Source: Auriscalpium vulgare
Taxonomy: Eukaryota > Basidiomycota > Agaricomycetes > Russulales > Auriscalpiaceae
Reading direction: 5' to 3'
Length of the DNA: 64,000 bases
NCBI GenBank assembly: GCA_019915015.1
Contig: JAHBBC010000026.1
Span: 186,001-250,000 of the forward strand
The position numbers were made by a program, and so were the translations under genes. Shown here piece by piece: positions 46,658 through 59,331 of this stretch (positions are counted from its first letter, which is position 1; each line of letters starts with the position of its first letter). The notes under the pieces were generated by a model. It was given only the letters and a program-made list of their open reading frames with translations, did no database searches and was not told where the DNA came from.

Positions 46658-48658
46658 ATGTCCGCACAGCCAACCGACCTGGACGAGCGCAGACTCATAT
46701 ACCTCGCTGCGCGCATCCAGCAGGCCGTCCTCTATCTTCGTTCTCTCAAATATGAGGAGCGCCCGAAGTACTTCAATGCGCTTGCCGCGGAGATCGTACG
46801 TTCTCCATTTCACTGATGTGTGCAGCATGACATTTGACGACTGCTTCTGTGGCGCGCGCAGTACCGCTGTTGCAAATACGCGCGGCACCGTCACAGCGCA
46901 TTTTCTCGGCTTCCGTTGGTCGTGGAATCCGCGTGGGCCGCGCTTGGCGACGCTATCAAACACCACGGCGAGCGCGGGTGGGCATTCGAGGTGTTTCAGA
47001 TTGTGACTGGGCATCCGTACGACGTAGGGTCGTTAGAGCCGGACGTCTGGTGGGCCAAGGATTGTGAGTCCCTGCGTCTTTTCAGTTGATGTCTACTTGA
47101 GGCCTTCTGATGTCCGACAGTCGATGGGTTGGATCAAATCGCTGTCGTCGATGTCACGGTAGAGGACCTCATGGCGCCTCTGCGGCCCGCCACCCCGCCA
47201 CCGATGTTACCTTCACCTTCACCAGCTGTTCCATCCTTGCGCGCCACAACCTCGCCCCTCACCGATGTACCCATGTCAACGTCTCCGTCGCGTGACTCCT
47301 CTGAGTCACAAGATTCCTCAACGGGCAGCGCGAGCCCACCACCTTACGAACACGCAATTCCAAGGTTACTCAGCAACGATCCAGCCGAGGAGCAGCGACT
47401 CCCGCCGGACTCAGTCGTCATCACCATACCCAAATTGCGTCATCGTGAGTATCAGAATGCGGTCGAAAAAGACGAGTACTTCGTGGGCACGAAAACATCG
47501 CCTCAGCACAAGGTCAGTCCGCCTTGCCTAGTTTTGTCTTTGTTCGATACTGACGCATGTGACATTGCAGACACCGTGCGGGTACTGCGGCGAGCAGCGC
47601 GTCCCGTGCTTCGTCGGAACTCGCGAAGGCTTCTGTGTTCTGTGCGCGCTCAGAGGAGTGTCATGTCTGCTGCCGCTCTCTGAGCTCGAACGAGACGACG
47701 ACCCCGCGTGTCCGCGGATTCTACACGAAGACGAAGACCCGACCTCTTTCCCTCCTTCCATCCTTGTCGTCAACGTCCCAACCAAGTCCGGCACCAGCAA
47801 ATTCATCATTGGGTCGACATGGTCGGAACGATGCCCGGTATGTCACACGAGCTCGGAATCGCGCCCTATCTCACTAACGGGGCCCTTCGTCAGGCGCCAT
47901 GCGCACCGTGCCACAGCGCCGGCGTGCCGTGCATGGCCGGCTCGGGCACACACTGCGTGCTCTGCGGGCTGCGCCGTGTGCGGTGCGTGCCCCACGTGCC
48001 CGGCGTCCCCGCGCCCGCGCTCCGCGCGCTGAATCCGCGGCTGGCGCAGCCGCGCCGCCTCAAGTCCGACTGCGACTCGTCGCTCCCCGCCGACGCGGTC
48101 GTCGTCTCCGTCGCCGGTCACAGGTACTATCTCGGCACGGCGCGCGCGCAGAGGAGCGAGGTGCGTTGATCACGACTGAGGGTCTGATTCGGGTCGTGAA
48201 TGTATCTGGACGGCAGGTTGTGTGCGGGCTGTGTCATGAGGCCGAGGCGCCGTGTCTGGCGGGCAAGGGGAGCGGGACGTGTGTGCTGTGCTCGCTGCGG
48301 TGCCAACGGTGTGTCCCCATCGCGGAGCACTATGCTGCAGGCCCGGTGCGGCGCCGTGGACGCGGGCGCGGCCGTGCGCAGGTACGTAGAGCTCGCACGA
48401 ACCGGGATGTATGCTTATCGACATCGTTGACAGGCCGCCATCGGTGCGCCCGAACCATCCAAGCGGCCGCCGGCGCGAGCTGCAATGAGGGTTGCGCGAG
48501 CCACCGACGCGGCGGAGGGTGCATCAGCGCTAGGCGATATTCCGCCGGGAATGGAGGCGCAGATTGACCGTCGGGTGGAGGTGCTGGTGGCGCGCAGGGT
48601 GCAAGAGGCGACCGAGAGCTTGCGGAAGGAGCTGCTCGGCCGTTTGTCTGGTAAGTAA
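46658..48658 (+). CDS. Three-module Zn2Cys6-like cysteine-cluster protein, 551 aa, unknown
   Basis: Seven exons (46658-46795, 46862-47063, 47121-47512, 47571-47837, 47894-48160, 48217-48381, 48434-48658) give one frame. After a helical N-terminus and a Ser/Pro-rich stretch with a PPPY motif, three clusters occur: C-x2-C-x6-C-x8-C-x2-C-x6-C, C-x2-C-x6-C-x7-C-x2-C-x6-C and C-x2-C-x6-C-x8-C-x2-C-x6-C. Each sits at the start of exons 4, 5 and 6, and exons 4 and 5 are both exactly 267 nt. Before each cluster the preceding exon carries a short strand-like motif (VVITIP..YFVGT, LVVNVP..FIIGS, VVVSVA..YYLGT). The C-terminus is a basic region and a helix. Zn2Cys6 spacing is that of fungal GAL4-type DNA-binding domains, but three per protein is not usual for those factors. 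Function unknown. Confidence 0.72.
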
Positions 48659-51587
48659 GCGGTTCGTGGTTGCAATGTGTATGCGATGCGGGTGGAGCTA
48701 CCCAGTAAATGATGTGGGTGTTTGTGCGACATATGACTGGCTGCCACCTGAAGCCAAGCGTTGCGATCGATTGCTGTGCCCTAGCTGCGTGTCATCCTTG
48801 CGATATGTCCTCCGGAGCTCCCAAGTTCCCTCCGATGCCGCTGGTACTGTCTGATAATTATCGATGGGCGCATCGTTCGCGTTTTGTTGCAGAAGAGCGA
48901 GCCCGTACACGTGACAGCGCGTCGACGCGCGCCCCAGGGTCTTTGGCTCCGTGCTAAAGCCAAACACAGCGCGGCATATAAACCAGCCCCGCTCGACGAC
49001 GCGCTCTGTTCCCTTTTCTCCCCGCGCTCTCACCATGCTCGTCCGCATGCGCCCGCGACTCCTCATCCTGGCCCTTTCCTCCACCGCGCATTTACGCGGC
49101 TGCGCTTCTTGACCGCTACCAAAGCGATGTACCGCGGAGTACTCAGTTTAGTCCCATCGACGGTGAGCAAGATTTCATTGCCAATGTGCCGCCTTGTTGC
49201 GTAGCTGATGGACCGTTGTTTATGAAGGCAATGCACGTCGTCAATCCGACTCGAAGCGCATGCTATCTCGGGGTCGGAGTCGTGCGTGCATCTCGTGCAT
49301 TTTGACATGGGCAGGTGCTCACATATCTGTATCCGACGGGCAGCCCTCAAGTTGTCTATGAGGCGATCCGAGGTGTCGCGCGCGCATGCACACGTAGGTT
49401 GGACCGATGGAGCTGTATTTCTGTCGGGTGGCCGTTTGCGGAAGCCGGAAAAAGACTGCGTTGGCGCTGTTTGTCGGGATTCTCGCATCAATCATTGTGT
49501 ATTGCTAGTATATGCGCTCGATTGGCTATGTAGTTGCGTTATGGTGGCAGGATAGTACCATCATTCGCAGCTGGAACACACCTCAACGCCCGAATGCCCT
49601 TCTTGATGCTCACGAGATGTAGCGTCTACTCGTCAAGATCATTCGCATAGTCCTCATCAAAATGAGCATATATATGAAGTCAATGAGAGGCAGGCTATAT
49701 AGAAACGTAGGTGTTTCTGCGCGCAGTAAGTATAACTCCTCCTTGTCCGTCAACGGCGGCGACTCTACAGCAACGCCGCACACCCCGATACTGCACCCGC
49801 AATCACGTCCTGTTCCTCCTCAGTAGCCTGACGCAAAATTGGGCCTTACAAGTTGTGCAGGGTGCTGATAACACAGGCGACACGCTGCATTTTGACGTCT
49901 ACGCTGTATTCTGTGGTTAGCGATATTCGTGGCGAAAATCTTGCAATGTTATCACCGTCGAAATACTGCCCCTTCATGCACCGCGTGGTACACGCCCGGG
50001 CGGTGCCAGTCGTATCTGCTTGGTAGCTGGGTGAATGAGGCGGAGTGCAAGACCGTCGTGTAGCGCGCATGGCACGGTCGATTGGGTGCGGAATGCAGAC
50101 ACTATGGCAAGCCGTTGAACGAGAATCCGGGAGGCACGCCGGACTGGCAGCGTCATATGACAAGGACGAGGTGGGGTGGCGAGGACGCGACTCACTGGGA
50201 CAACGCATCGGAACGCGCGCAGCTGAAATGTGGACGGCTAGCATCAGCTGGGCACTGCAAGAAGATCAGAGGACCACGCACAGTGTAAGCGATCTGCTCG
50301 TATCGACATCATTCCATGAGCATGCTCGGATCCTGCGCTAGCCATTCCTCATCTCCGACTAGATCTAATTTCGGCTCCAGAGGCTTTCACTTGGGAATGT
50401 ATCGTGCGAGAGCGACGGTCAGATGTCCGATGCGTTGCGAGATCGGCGAGCCGCAGAGCGTAACGGAAGGCAAACGTGGTCTGCCAGCCGTCCGAGTGTC
50501 GTAGGGAAGCGATGACGGACGATGTGACCTGCGGTGGAGGCACGGAAATGGGGCGTTCGAGGCCACCCGACAGCGCTTTTCACTGGCTGAGCAACGGCGC
50601 AAGACCACATGTATGAGGATGTCTCTGCGGAGAGACGTGGGCTACGAGCACGTGCAGAACGGTGGTCAGCCTTGACATGGATGAGAAAACAACGTATGTG
50701 TGGCGCACCCAGTTAACACCTGCAGTCCCAGCTTCAGACTAGACTCGTCGTCGAGCTTTGTCCGCGATGACAGCAGACTCAACCAAAACAGTCGAGGGCA
50801 AGGAGCGTGACGTGGATGTTGCAGCCCCGACACTCGTGGATGCGGTGGCGAGGAGAGGCAGATAAGCGCTGGGAAGACGTGGCTGACCTCGGGCCGCGCC
50901 GGCGTCTGCCCCAGCCGCTGCGCGACCAACTCGACCTCTCGGATGTCTGATCTTCATATACTGTCATGCCTGCAGCTTGAGGGTATGGATGGAAGACGAT
51001 GTCTTAGTCTCAGGTTCCGCGTGGATGCCGCCTTGCCTTGTCGACATCCGGCACATCTGCCATCATCCAGCCTCGCCACCTCAGGCTCGCAACCATCGCC
51101 GCTAGTGTCCGCGTCATCAAGAGCACAATAAAGCTCCCTCGTCATCACACGATGTCAACATTCATAACAAACGATGTGAGTGTCGATGTGCTGCGCAGGT
51201 GATCGTATGCGCAGCGCATGGTGGGGCGATGTCGCCTCTTCGACATGCCTGCTCAATCACGTCGGGATGTCTTCCTGGACTACACGGACACGGAAACAAG
51301 CTCAACGTGACTTTTGTGCGTAGCATCCCTACTCGTTGATGGAGACAACGTCTAACATGGGAACGTCACACCGCACAGGCCTCTCGCCACCGGACTCTTG
51401 ACGTTGTATTCTGCCTTCGCCGCATTCGTGCCTATACAATAAACACATTTTCTGTGGGATAGCGTGCTGTCCTCGTGGCCGTTCAAACGAGGCGCCCTTG
51501 TTCACAACCGCTTATAAGGGTCTGCGACGCTGGCTTCTCATCTGCCCTTTCATCTCTCCTTTCAGCAGCCACCAGCATCAGTGATCA
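48659..51587. other. Gene-poor interval with repeat copies
   Basis: Contains a full promoter/leader repeat at 48928-49110 and a CCCAGCGCTTAT box at about 50861 (minus). No gene is supportable. The GT at 48651 could also be a donor, so a further exon of the preceding gene is possible but none was found. Confidence 0.4.
48928..49112 (+). repeat. Promoter/leader repeat copy (plus)
   Basis: CTTTGGC, about 12 bp, AGCCAAACACAGCGCGG and TATAAA (48977) are followed by an ATG at 49034 opening MLVRMRPRLLILALSS, a signal-peptide-like string that soon ends at a stop. Same order and spacing as the copies at 61685 (plus) and 36600, 55085 and 57495 (minus). Confidence 0.6.
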
Positions 51588-52354
51588 ATGTCCGAAAGGT
51601 GCATTTCTTCCTCTTCTGCTGACTCTGTCGAGCTAAACTGTCTATCGCGTTAAGTGCCCAGCATCACGTGGCAGACCAGGGAAACAATTCTCGTTATGAA
51701 TCGGACAGTACTGACCAGCCCTCCACTAGCCAAAGCGATGCCAGCGAGCAAGATCTCGCTGTCCACTCCGAGTCCCCCCGGCAAGCAGAATGGCCTGACG
51801 ATCCCCCTCCATACCAGCCCCGGGCCGCAGCCGCGCCGGACCTGCTGCCGCCCACCTGTACGTCCTCCGCGCCGCGATAAGTACTCGATCGACGATACTG
51901 ACTGCTCCCCAGATTCCGACGCGAAGGGCTCCAATGACAAACCCGCACGCCACACAGCCCCGAACGCGGAGGGGCACAAGAAAGCTGGGGGCGTCCATCC
52001 GCGAAATAATCCGGGACCGACACTCTTCGGCGGCTGGTTTTCGAGCGCATCCGGCGCAGAGGCGCCGCTGTGTTCGTTCAAGGGATGTCATGAACCGCAG
52101 GTCCAAGATGTTCGTGGATATACAGGGTACTGCACGGACGGGCACAGACTGTACGTCTCTGTGCAACGGCCCACGGGGCTGAGGAGCCTGAAAACTGACT
52201 TTGTGTGGGTTGCAGGCAGGCGGTAAAGCTCGGCACTCCGGCGTGTCCGATGTGCGGATTTCGGCCGATGAGGACTGCTTGGGACGGGTACTGCACCCAT
52301 ACCTGCTGGATAGAATCACCGTACGCCCCCGCCGAATACCACAGCAAGAAATAG
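51588..52354 (+). CDS. Cysteine-rich PPxY protein, 196 aa, uncharacterised family
   Basis: Four exons (51588-51598, 51655-51857, 51913-52150, 52216-52354) splice in frame. The first half is acidic and Ser/Gln-rich with DDPPPYQPR and PPTY, typical WW-domain ligands. The second half has two metal-site-like groups: CSFKGC...GYCTDGH and CPMCG...GYCTHTC, ending SPYAPAEYHSKK. I recall similar short cysteine-rich proteins in other Agaricomycetes with no assigned role. TATAAG lies at about 51512. The PPPY motif is shared with the 46658 gene, but no other similarity is obvious. Confidence 0.7.
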
Positions 52355-55189
52355 CGGCTCTCTATGTCCATTTCTTGTGTTTTCCTTCTCTCGCATAGTT
52401 GAATGTCCCTGTAGTTTCTTCCTATGTACGTGTTACATCGACACCAAGCATGATTCACCCATGCGTGCGATCGACTGGGATCGAAAGAATAAAATGGCAG
52501 TCCAGATGTCGACAAACAGCGACAAACATTTAAACAAGCTGCGCGATGAGCGCTTCGCAGCTTGCTGTCTCCATCGCCATGATCTCTCCAGCACCGCCCG
52601 TCTCTTCGGTCGACCCTGCAGATATGCAAATAACCAATCCGAGTCAGTGATCCTACTGTTCTCTCCCCGTGTTTGGCTTGCATCGCCCCGTCATCGACAC
52701 GTGGCCGGTTCGACTTCGCCCGCTTGATTCTTTTCTTCTCGCAGTAACATCATGAGCATCTACCAGCGCAAGCCCAGGTCACAGAGGAACGTATCTGCAT
52801 CTTTGCAAGCGAGACAACCGGATTTGTATCATGCTTGGGAGGCGCGGACTACTGGGTCCGTTATATGCACCTGGTCTTTTTGCTTCACTCACGCAGCTTC
52901 CATCGCGACTCTTTCCAGCATAAAGCAACGCCTCGCGCTCCGAGTCCCTGGACTAAGCCCGCGACGAAGCACGATCGCACCCGGCCTGTCTTCGCAGCTT
53001 GGTACCGCCGAACGAATTGCGCGCTGTCTCCCGCAACAGGTGCGCGTGCGCAGAGGAGCCGTGCCTCCTCATGAGTCATTGAGCGAACGACTCGTTCATG
53101 CGAGCTGAATGTGCGCGTCAGGCGCTTAGGAGGATTAGCGGGGATGGACACCGGTGGTCAGATGGAGGGGCGTGGTACATGCGCTGTCCGGACATCGCGC
53201 TGCCCAGGCCCGACTCGTCGATGCTCCACGCCTTGGCCCGCACGGACTGCTGCTGCACATCCCAGACCTCTTTTCCACCTACCGGTCATACCTGACACCC
53301 GCAGCAAGCCCGCGCACACGGTCACCGTCGTCTCAATCTTGGCGTTGCGATAGCCACGCCCTCGCGCCGACCCGCTCCATTCGCCACCCACATCATCACA
53401 ATCTATCTGTCCATTCGAAATCGTCCAGCCCGACACCTCTCCGCCACGTACCAGTCTGCTTCGTTAAGGCGCCCTCGACTCCGCGTACGAAAGGCACAAA
53501 TGGAAACCCCGTAATTCCGGGCACCGCATACACAAAGCGGCACATTGAGCGCGGAGCTGGGTGTCGGGGACGAGAGACGGGGGCACTTGATTCGAGCTTA
53601 CAGCTTACAAGTACGTTTGGGATTCCTGCAGGTCGCGCGCATACATTCTGACCCAGCATGTCTCAATCCGCAGGGTCGCCTCTCCGGTCAGTGCCAACTC
53701 TGAATCCCCTCGACGCCCCACGCTGCGACAGACGGACCGGCGCACAACCTGAGGCGCCTTCGTCCCCCTCATGCTCGCTCCCATCCTACGGACGTCACGC
53801 GCGGCGATCGTCGAGGACAGGTGAGGTGGGGTGCTCTGACGGCCAGCCGCGCGCGGGTCCTCATTGACGCACACTTTGGCGACGGGGTACTATGCCGGCG
53901 GAGCACCAAGGACGCACCAGCGCTTTCCTGAGCATCGCCGCCGATGCTCGCTCGTCTCCCTGCGGCCTCGAGCTCCAGTTCGATGCAGCCCCGATCCCCA
54001 TCCACCGCCTTGCCGTCACCATCACTAATCGACGCCAACAGCCCGCGGGACCTCGCAGCTGTCCTCGAAGTTCGAGGTGGAGCGCATCTAGTCGTCAATT
54101 GCAGGAACGACGTGCCAGAGATGGCCGCAGTGACATGACACGGGCCATGGGGAAGGGCTGCGCGCGTATGACGAGAGCTACATTTCTTTCTGTGAGCACG
54201 GGGGTGACTAGTACCACAGAGTACATTCACAGTATCGCGAGCCATTACTAGAGTATTTTTTATAACGCACTGCTTTCCTGAATTTACGCGCGTCGAGCAG
54301 CATATATTAGACCCCGCGTGTCTCCAGGCCCAGGGGAAAGCACAGCACTTCTCGCCGTCGCTCGGATACTTACCACGCCCACTGACTACGTATCGAAAAA
54401 TTGTCCTTGCGACGTCGTCTTCCCATGCTGAAGATTACGCAAACTGCAGCTAGCTCTTTCTGTTTCTAATGCATGCGTCGAGCTATCAAACCTCTGCAGG
54501 TACAGACTGCATACAAGCACTACTGTATATGATTGATGCGAGAATCTACTCAATTTCCCGCCGAAAGTCCGCGCGCTACCCTCTGCTGTCGCGCATTCGG
54601 CGGACACCCTGAAGCGTCATCTGGCAGATAAGTGAGCACGAGCACGACAACGTCCGCGTGGAGGAAACGGGCGCACCTCACCAGAGTAAGTACCGCTGAA
54701 TCCTGATTCACAGCGTGTCGTACGGCGCCCACCTGCTCGATGCATCCGTCAGCCCGCGCACCGCATACACCTCGGCGTGAAGGGAATGCAGGTGGCACGC
54801 GCCCGACGCGGTCAGCGCTTCCGCGGCAGCGCGCGTCAGCGATCAGCGGCATGAGTACCTTAGAGCAGGCTGCGCAAGACGCACGAGATATGGGTCCCCT
54901 TCGCTTGTGAATGCACTTCTTCGTGGAGGCCAAGGGAAGGAGGACACAGTGAGTGGATGAGTATGCGGGTAGAGAAAAGGGCCAGGATGAGGAGCGCCGC
55001 TCGAGCGCGTGAGGGTGGGCGTGCGTGCACATGGTCGTACAGGGAGAAAAGCAAGCTGCGGGCCAGAGAGAGCGGCGCAGGCTTATATATGGCGTCCGGT
55101 GTTTGGTCTTGGGACGAGTGCCAAATAGCGCGGGCAAGACGCGACGGGCCACGTGGCTATCGGCAAATTCGAAGAGCGCGGGCGCCGGG
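52355..55189. other. Interval without firm genes
   Basis: A frame from ATG 52752 (MSIYQRKPRSQRN) and others near 53154-53651 stay open but show no domain, and their composition is like translated non-coding DNA. The end contains a minus-strand promoter/leader repeat. Confidence 0.4.
54960..55150 (-). repeat. Promoter/leader repeat copy (minus)
   Basis: Minus strand: GCGCTATTTGGC, about 16 bp, ACCAAACACCGG and CATATATAAG, followed by a leader with the ctcctcatcctggccctttt string, encoding ALLILALFST. It lies just outside the start of the palindrome arm. Confidence 0.65.
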
Positions 55190-57800
55190 CTGAACCCTCC
55201 GCGCTATCATGATCATCAGCTCGCTCGGGCTCCCTGCTCTAGCTCGTCCCCGGCCACGTTCTTCTCCTTGCTTTTGAACCCTCTTCACATCTGAAGCATA
55301 TATCCTCCGCAAGATGCGCTTGCAATGCAGCGGTGTCTGTCCTTTTGCTTGCGGGTCTCCGGAGCTCGGCACTCGACAGCGAGATTGCTTAGACGGTGCG
55401 CCGTATACTTCCTGCTCTTCCTCTCTATCCCGCTGACCTGCGCACACAGAATTGCGCAGCATATATCGCGTACAACCATACTCTAGAACATACCTTACCA
55501 CGAGCCCTCGCGACCTTTGCAACATCGTCCTAGTCAGACCTTTGCCCAGTCCCAGCATGCTTTCTCATAATTATCATACCCATGATGCGTCCACATTCTA
55601 TTTACCGACAGGCCTTGGTAGCGAGGACAGCTGTCGACCGAAATTTCTGCTCGGGCTGGGCGCGACGCGTCATTGGCACGTGATCAGTTCGACTTGGATG
55701 CCGAGCGCGCGATGGGCTCCTGCTCTGCTCTACTCTTGCTCTCACTCGCCCGGGCTACTCTTGCAGCAAACGAGCAACATTGTCGGGGATCTGGACTGCA
55801 TGGACGAAACAACCGCCTGCGAGCGAACGTCCCCGTTTTGACTCGACAACGCGAGCATCAAGTTGGTGTTGGACGCGCAACTGGCTGTGCGTATGGCATT
55901 CCCCTGATCCGGATATGCGATTCCCTGCAATGTCTCACGCGGATCCCGTGCCCGCGTCTGCCGCGGTAGATCCAGACGCGTATGTACGCGAGAGGAAGAA
56001 TCGGAGCGGCTGGCTCGAGCAATACGCCGATCGGCGTTAGCGAGGAGAATGAGGAGCTCTATGGAATTGTGCGTGTGCTCTCTTTCTGTATGATTTTCTC
56101 GATCGCTCATGCATGACGCCTAGTGCTCCGACTGCCCAGTCGCATCGGCCAGCGACGCCCGGTGTCGCCCGCCATTCAACGACTAGACACAAGGCACGCA
56201 CGGACGCGACATGTTGACAGCCCGTTCAACGGGGATACAAGACTCCGGCGTGCAGAACGAACAGGGCAGATAGGCTGCGTAAGGTGCGTTGCCGACGCGC
56301 AGGTCCCCGATGCACCGCTCATAAGACTGCTTCCAGCGCCGCGCGGAGTTGGCGTCTGCGTCTCTCATAAGCGGAAGATCGAGTGGAATCGGAGAACGCG
56401 TCCACGAAACGGGCTGCTCAAGGCACGTTGTATCCACGACTTTCCCATCTATTCCTTTCTCATATCTCTTTCTCTATAGATATGTGAATAGCGAGTGCCT
56501 CGAGCGACGAGCACCCGTCCGCGACGCGATCTTCCTCTCCTCCACCCGCGCCTCCCAAACGCCCGCCACTCGATACAGGTCAACCACGGACTCGCTGCCC
56601 TTTAAGGTACATCGGCAGCCTAGGTGCGTCGCATACATATGCGCTCCGAGTCAGTTGTCCATCGACGTCGCTCACGCAGCGTTTATCAGGGCAGCCGATT
56701 GCTCCAGGCAAGCGGACTGCATTCCGCGCGCACGCTTCATGACGTCTGGATAGCTGTTATCCGCGTCTCAGTGCCGCTTCGTCGGCTGGGCGCGTACCAC
56801 TCCAGGAGGAGCGCGAGAGAGCCGCAGAGCGTGTCAGGACGTTGAAACGAATAGCGCGTGGCGCTTCGGCTTTCTCGTGCGCATACATTCGGGCGTTGAC
56901 ACCGCTGATACACGTATCGTATTCATCGATATACATTATCATTATCGCTCGCAAGACCCGCAGGAAACGCATACATGGACATGGAGATACGGTGAACGTG
57001 CGATACTGATGGATGTGAGAATACCGGCCAACGGAGTTTTAAACGGAGTACGGGGGCCACAGCTGCAGACACATTTTATGGGCCGTGAGCACGCAAAACG
57101 AGGCGCCTCCAGGAAAAGGAGGAGGAGGAAGTACGCACACGGACGTCCTGGGCACGATAGCGCTGACCCGCGGACGTGGTTCCTCGTGGAGGTCGGTTGG
57201 ATCTCCATTGGGTCCCACCCAGGCTCTGCGCGGGGCCGCCGGAGATTGCGGATGCCGCTGGCGGTGGTGCACACAGTCGTGGCCCCTGCCGCCGCACACC
57301 AAACACGGGTCAGCTGCGCGCGTGTTGTGGCTGAGAGCGCAGCATACGTTATACGTGTTCTTGACTGACGAGGCGGCGGTGTGTGGGGTGGAGGGAAAAG
57401 GGCCAAGATGAGGAGTGCGTGTTCGCGAGGGGGCGGGGATGCATGGCGGCGAGAGGGAAGAATCGTCGGTAGGAGATGAAATGCGGGTTGGTATTTATAT
57501 AAGGCGGCGTGTTTCGCTTGAGGAGGGTTGCCAAATAGCGCGCGCGCTCACGTGGGGCTATAACATGAGTCGATTCGAGAGAGTCTACGGTCCTAACACG
57601 GACGAGACAGTTGCAATTTCCTGCCGCAAATGAAACTACAGCCGTTATTGCTCGTGAAACTACGGACACGTAGAGAACAGCTCGGGGAGAAATTGTTTCG
57701 TTAGGCGCATGCGGTGGCACATATTCCTGGTATCCCGGCATACATACGTACATCATTCCATCCATACATCGCATTCAGAACCCCTCTCCAAATCTCGCAC
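55190..57800 (+). repeat. Left arm of large diverged palindrome
   Basis: From ccgcgctatcatgatcatcagctcg onward this segment is the reverse complement of the window's right end. Matching landmarks include the frame at 56877-57368, found near-identically on the opposite strand at 61864-62355, and a minus-strand promoter/leader copy at 57400-57560. Similarity falls in 55.5-56.1 kb and again after 57.6 kb. Long frames in the arm are conserved on both strands because the DNA is, so none is taken as a gene. Confidence 0.85.
57400..57560 (-). repeat. Promoter/leader repeat copy inside the left arm (minus)
   Basis: Minus strand: GCGCTATTTGGC, 13-16 bp, AGCGAAACACGCCG and TATATAAA, then a leader with the complement of gggaaaagggccaagatgagga. 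It is the mirror partner of the copy at 61685-61840. Confidence 0.7.
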
Positions 57801-59331
57801 CAAGCGCAGATGTTCCGATACGGACAAGGAAAAGTCAGTTGTACGCTGCGTAATTAGCAAGCAAACGCAATCGACTGACTTGTTTGAGCCAAGCCATGAC
57901 CGCCGAGTCGCTCTCGATTTATTTGCCGTGGCGGGTTGATCGTGGTCTCCACGTCACTAACACCGCCTCATAAACCGCGTAAAGCGAAACGAGGTGCCGC
58001 CGTATATCGCGCGCACTGCTCAAGCTGTAGAGATTTGGTTTAGAGCGGACGAGACCATCGCGAGGACGACACGCACGAACTGTCGATTGCCTGTCCTCGT
58101 CATTTGCTCAGATGGCGATATCTACGGACTGTGTGCTTTGGATTCAGAGCGTAGCGATTCTGTCCAGACGGTTCTTCAAGCCCTTCGAATCCAAACTCGG
58201 TCATAATCAGTTGGCGCGCAAACGATCAAGCGTCCTGGGTTCGAGGAGGAAGACATCAATCGGAGACGTCGTCCAGGAGGCTCTGCCACATCCGCCTGTG
58301 TCCTTCCAACTGGCGCCGCACGTCAGCGTACTGGCCGAGAATACTGTTCATATCCTCACCATCTGTTGCCAGCGCCACTATATTTCCCGCTTGAGCAATC
58401 TAAATATCCCTCCCATACACAACCCGCCCGCGACTGTATCGTAGGCTTGACGGAGCGCAATTAATGCAGTTGCCATCAATGTTCGGTGTGGCTGAGATTG
58501 TCGGCTTTATTAACGCGGACACATCCATCTTGCGCAAGGGATAGATGTTAGCATGAAGCAAGCCCAATAGATCACGGAAAACATACGCCCTTCGCCGGCG
58601 TCGTACTAACAGGATCGTCCGATATTCTGGCGCTCCTGCAGCGTTGTGATTTGTAGAAATGTCACTGGTGAGGGGGATATTGTTGCGCTGCTCAACGAAC
58701 CGGGACGATGAGTAGCCGGGGGAGATCGAGATGTCGGTCGCCCCAGAATCGGTATTGGAAGAGGACGTGTTGAAATGTTCAGAAGGTTACGTGTTTGGGC
58801 CTGGGTGGAAGAAGTCGTGATGAGGAGCGAGACGGGCATAGACCATCAGACCGGCATGCAAAGGACTAATATCTCTGGAAATCCCCTAGACCTGTCATGG
58901 ATGGTCGACGCCAGATTGTGAGGAGAGTGAAGAACGCGATTTGGGAAGGCGACAACGTGGCCATCAAAGGTACTTCATCTTGACGGCTCGCATCGGAGGA
59001 ACTGGTTAGCGACACGAAATGAGCAAGGCAGAGGGTAGCATCATCTGTATCATCTAGGGGGAAAGGCTGGAGTGTTGCATAGCAGTGTCGCTTGAGTTTG
59101 CCAATGTTATGTAGGGAGGCAGTGAGAACCGGCAAATCGGGCCGTGGGACCGGTGGCTGGCTGCGACTGCACTGACCGACGACTCAAATTTTCAATCATC
59201 TCACCCGCCATCCAACTGTCAACCCAAGCTCAGCTCTCGCAATTAGGACCGTTGGTGCCATGAAACGACGCAAAGTATGTCCGATGCACCATCTGACTTG
59301 GTCTAGTCAAACTGAGCTTCCCCAGCGCAGC
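57801..59331. other. Spacer with inner inverted-repeat arm
   Basis: Segment 58560-59150 read on the minus strand contains a decayed open region (MPVLTASLHNIGKLKRHCYA...) whose DNA matches 60940-61330 on the plus strand, for example tcgcaaatcgcgttcttcactctcctc and gccggtctgatggtc. It forms the inner arm around the F-box gene. No intact gene. Confidence 0.5.

Noticed and set aside
56877..57368. 163-codon frame also present at 61864-62355
   Set aside because: It looks conserved only because the two palindrome arms are recent copies; other frames in the same DNA are equally preserved.
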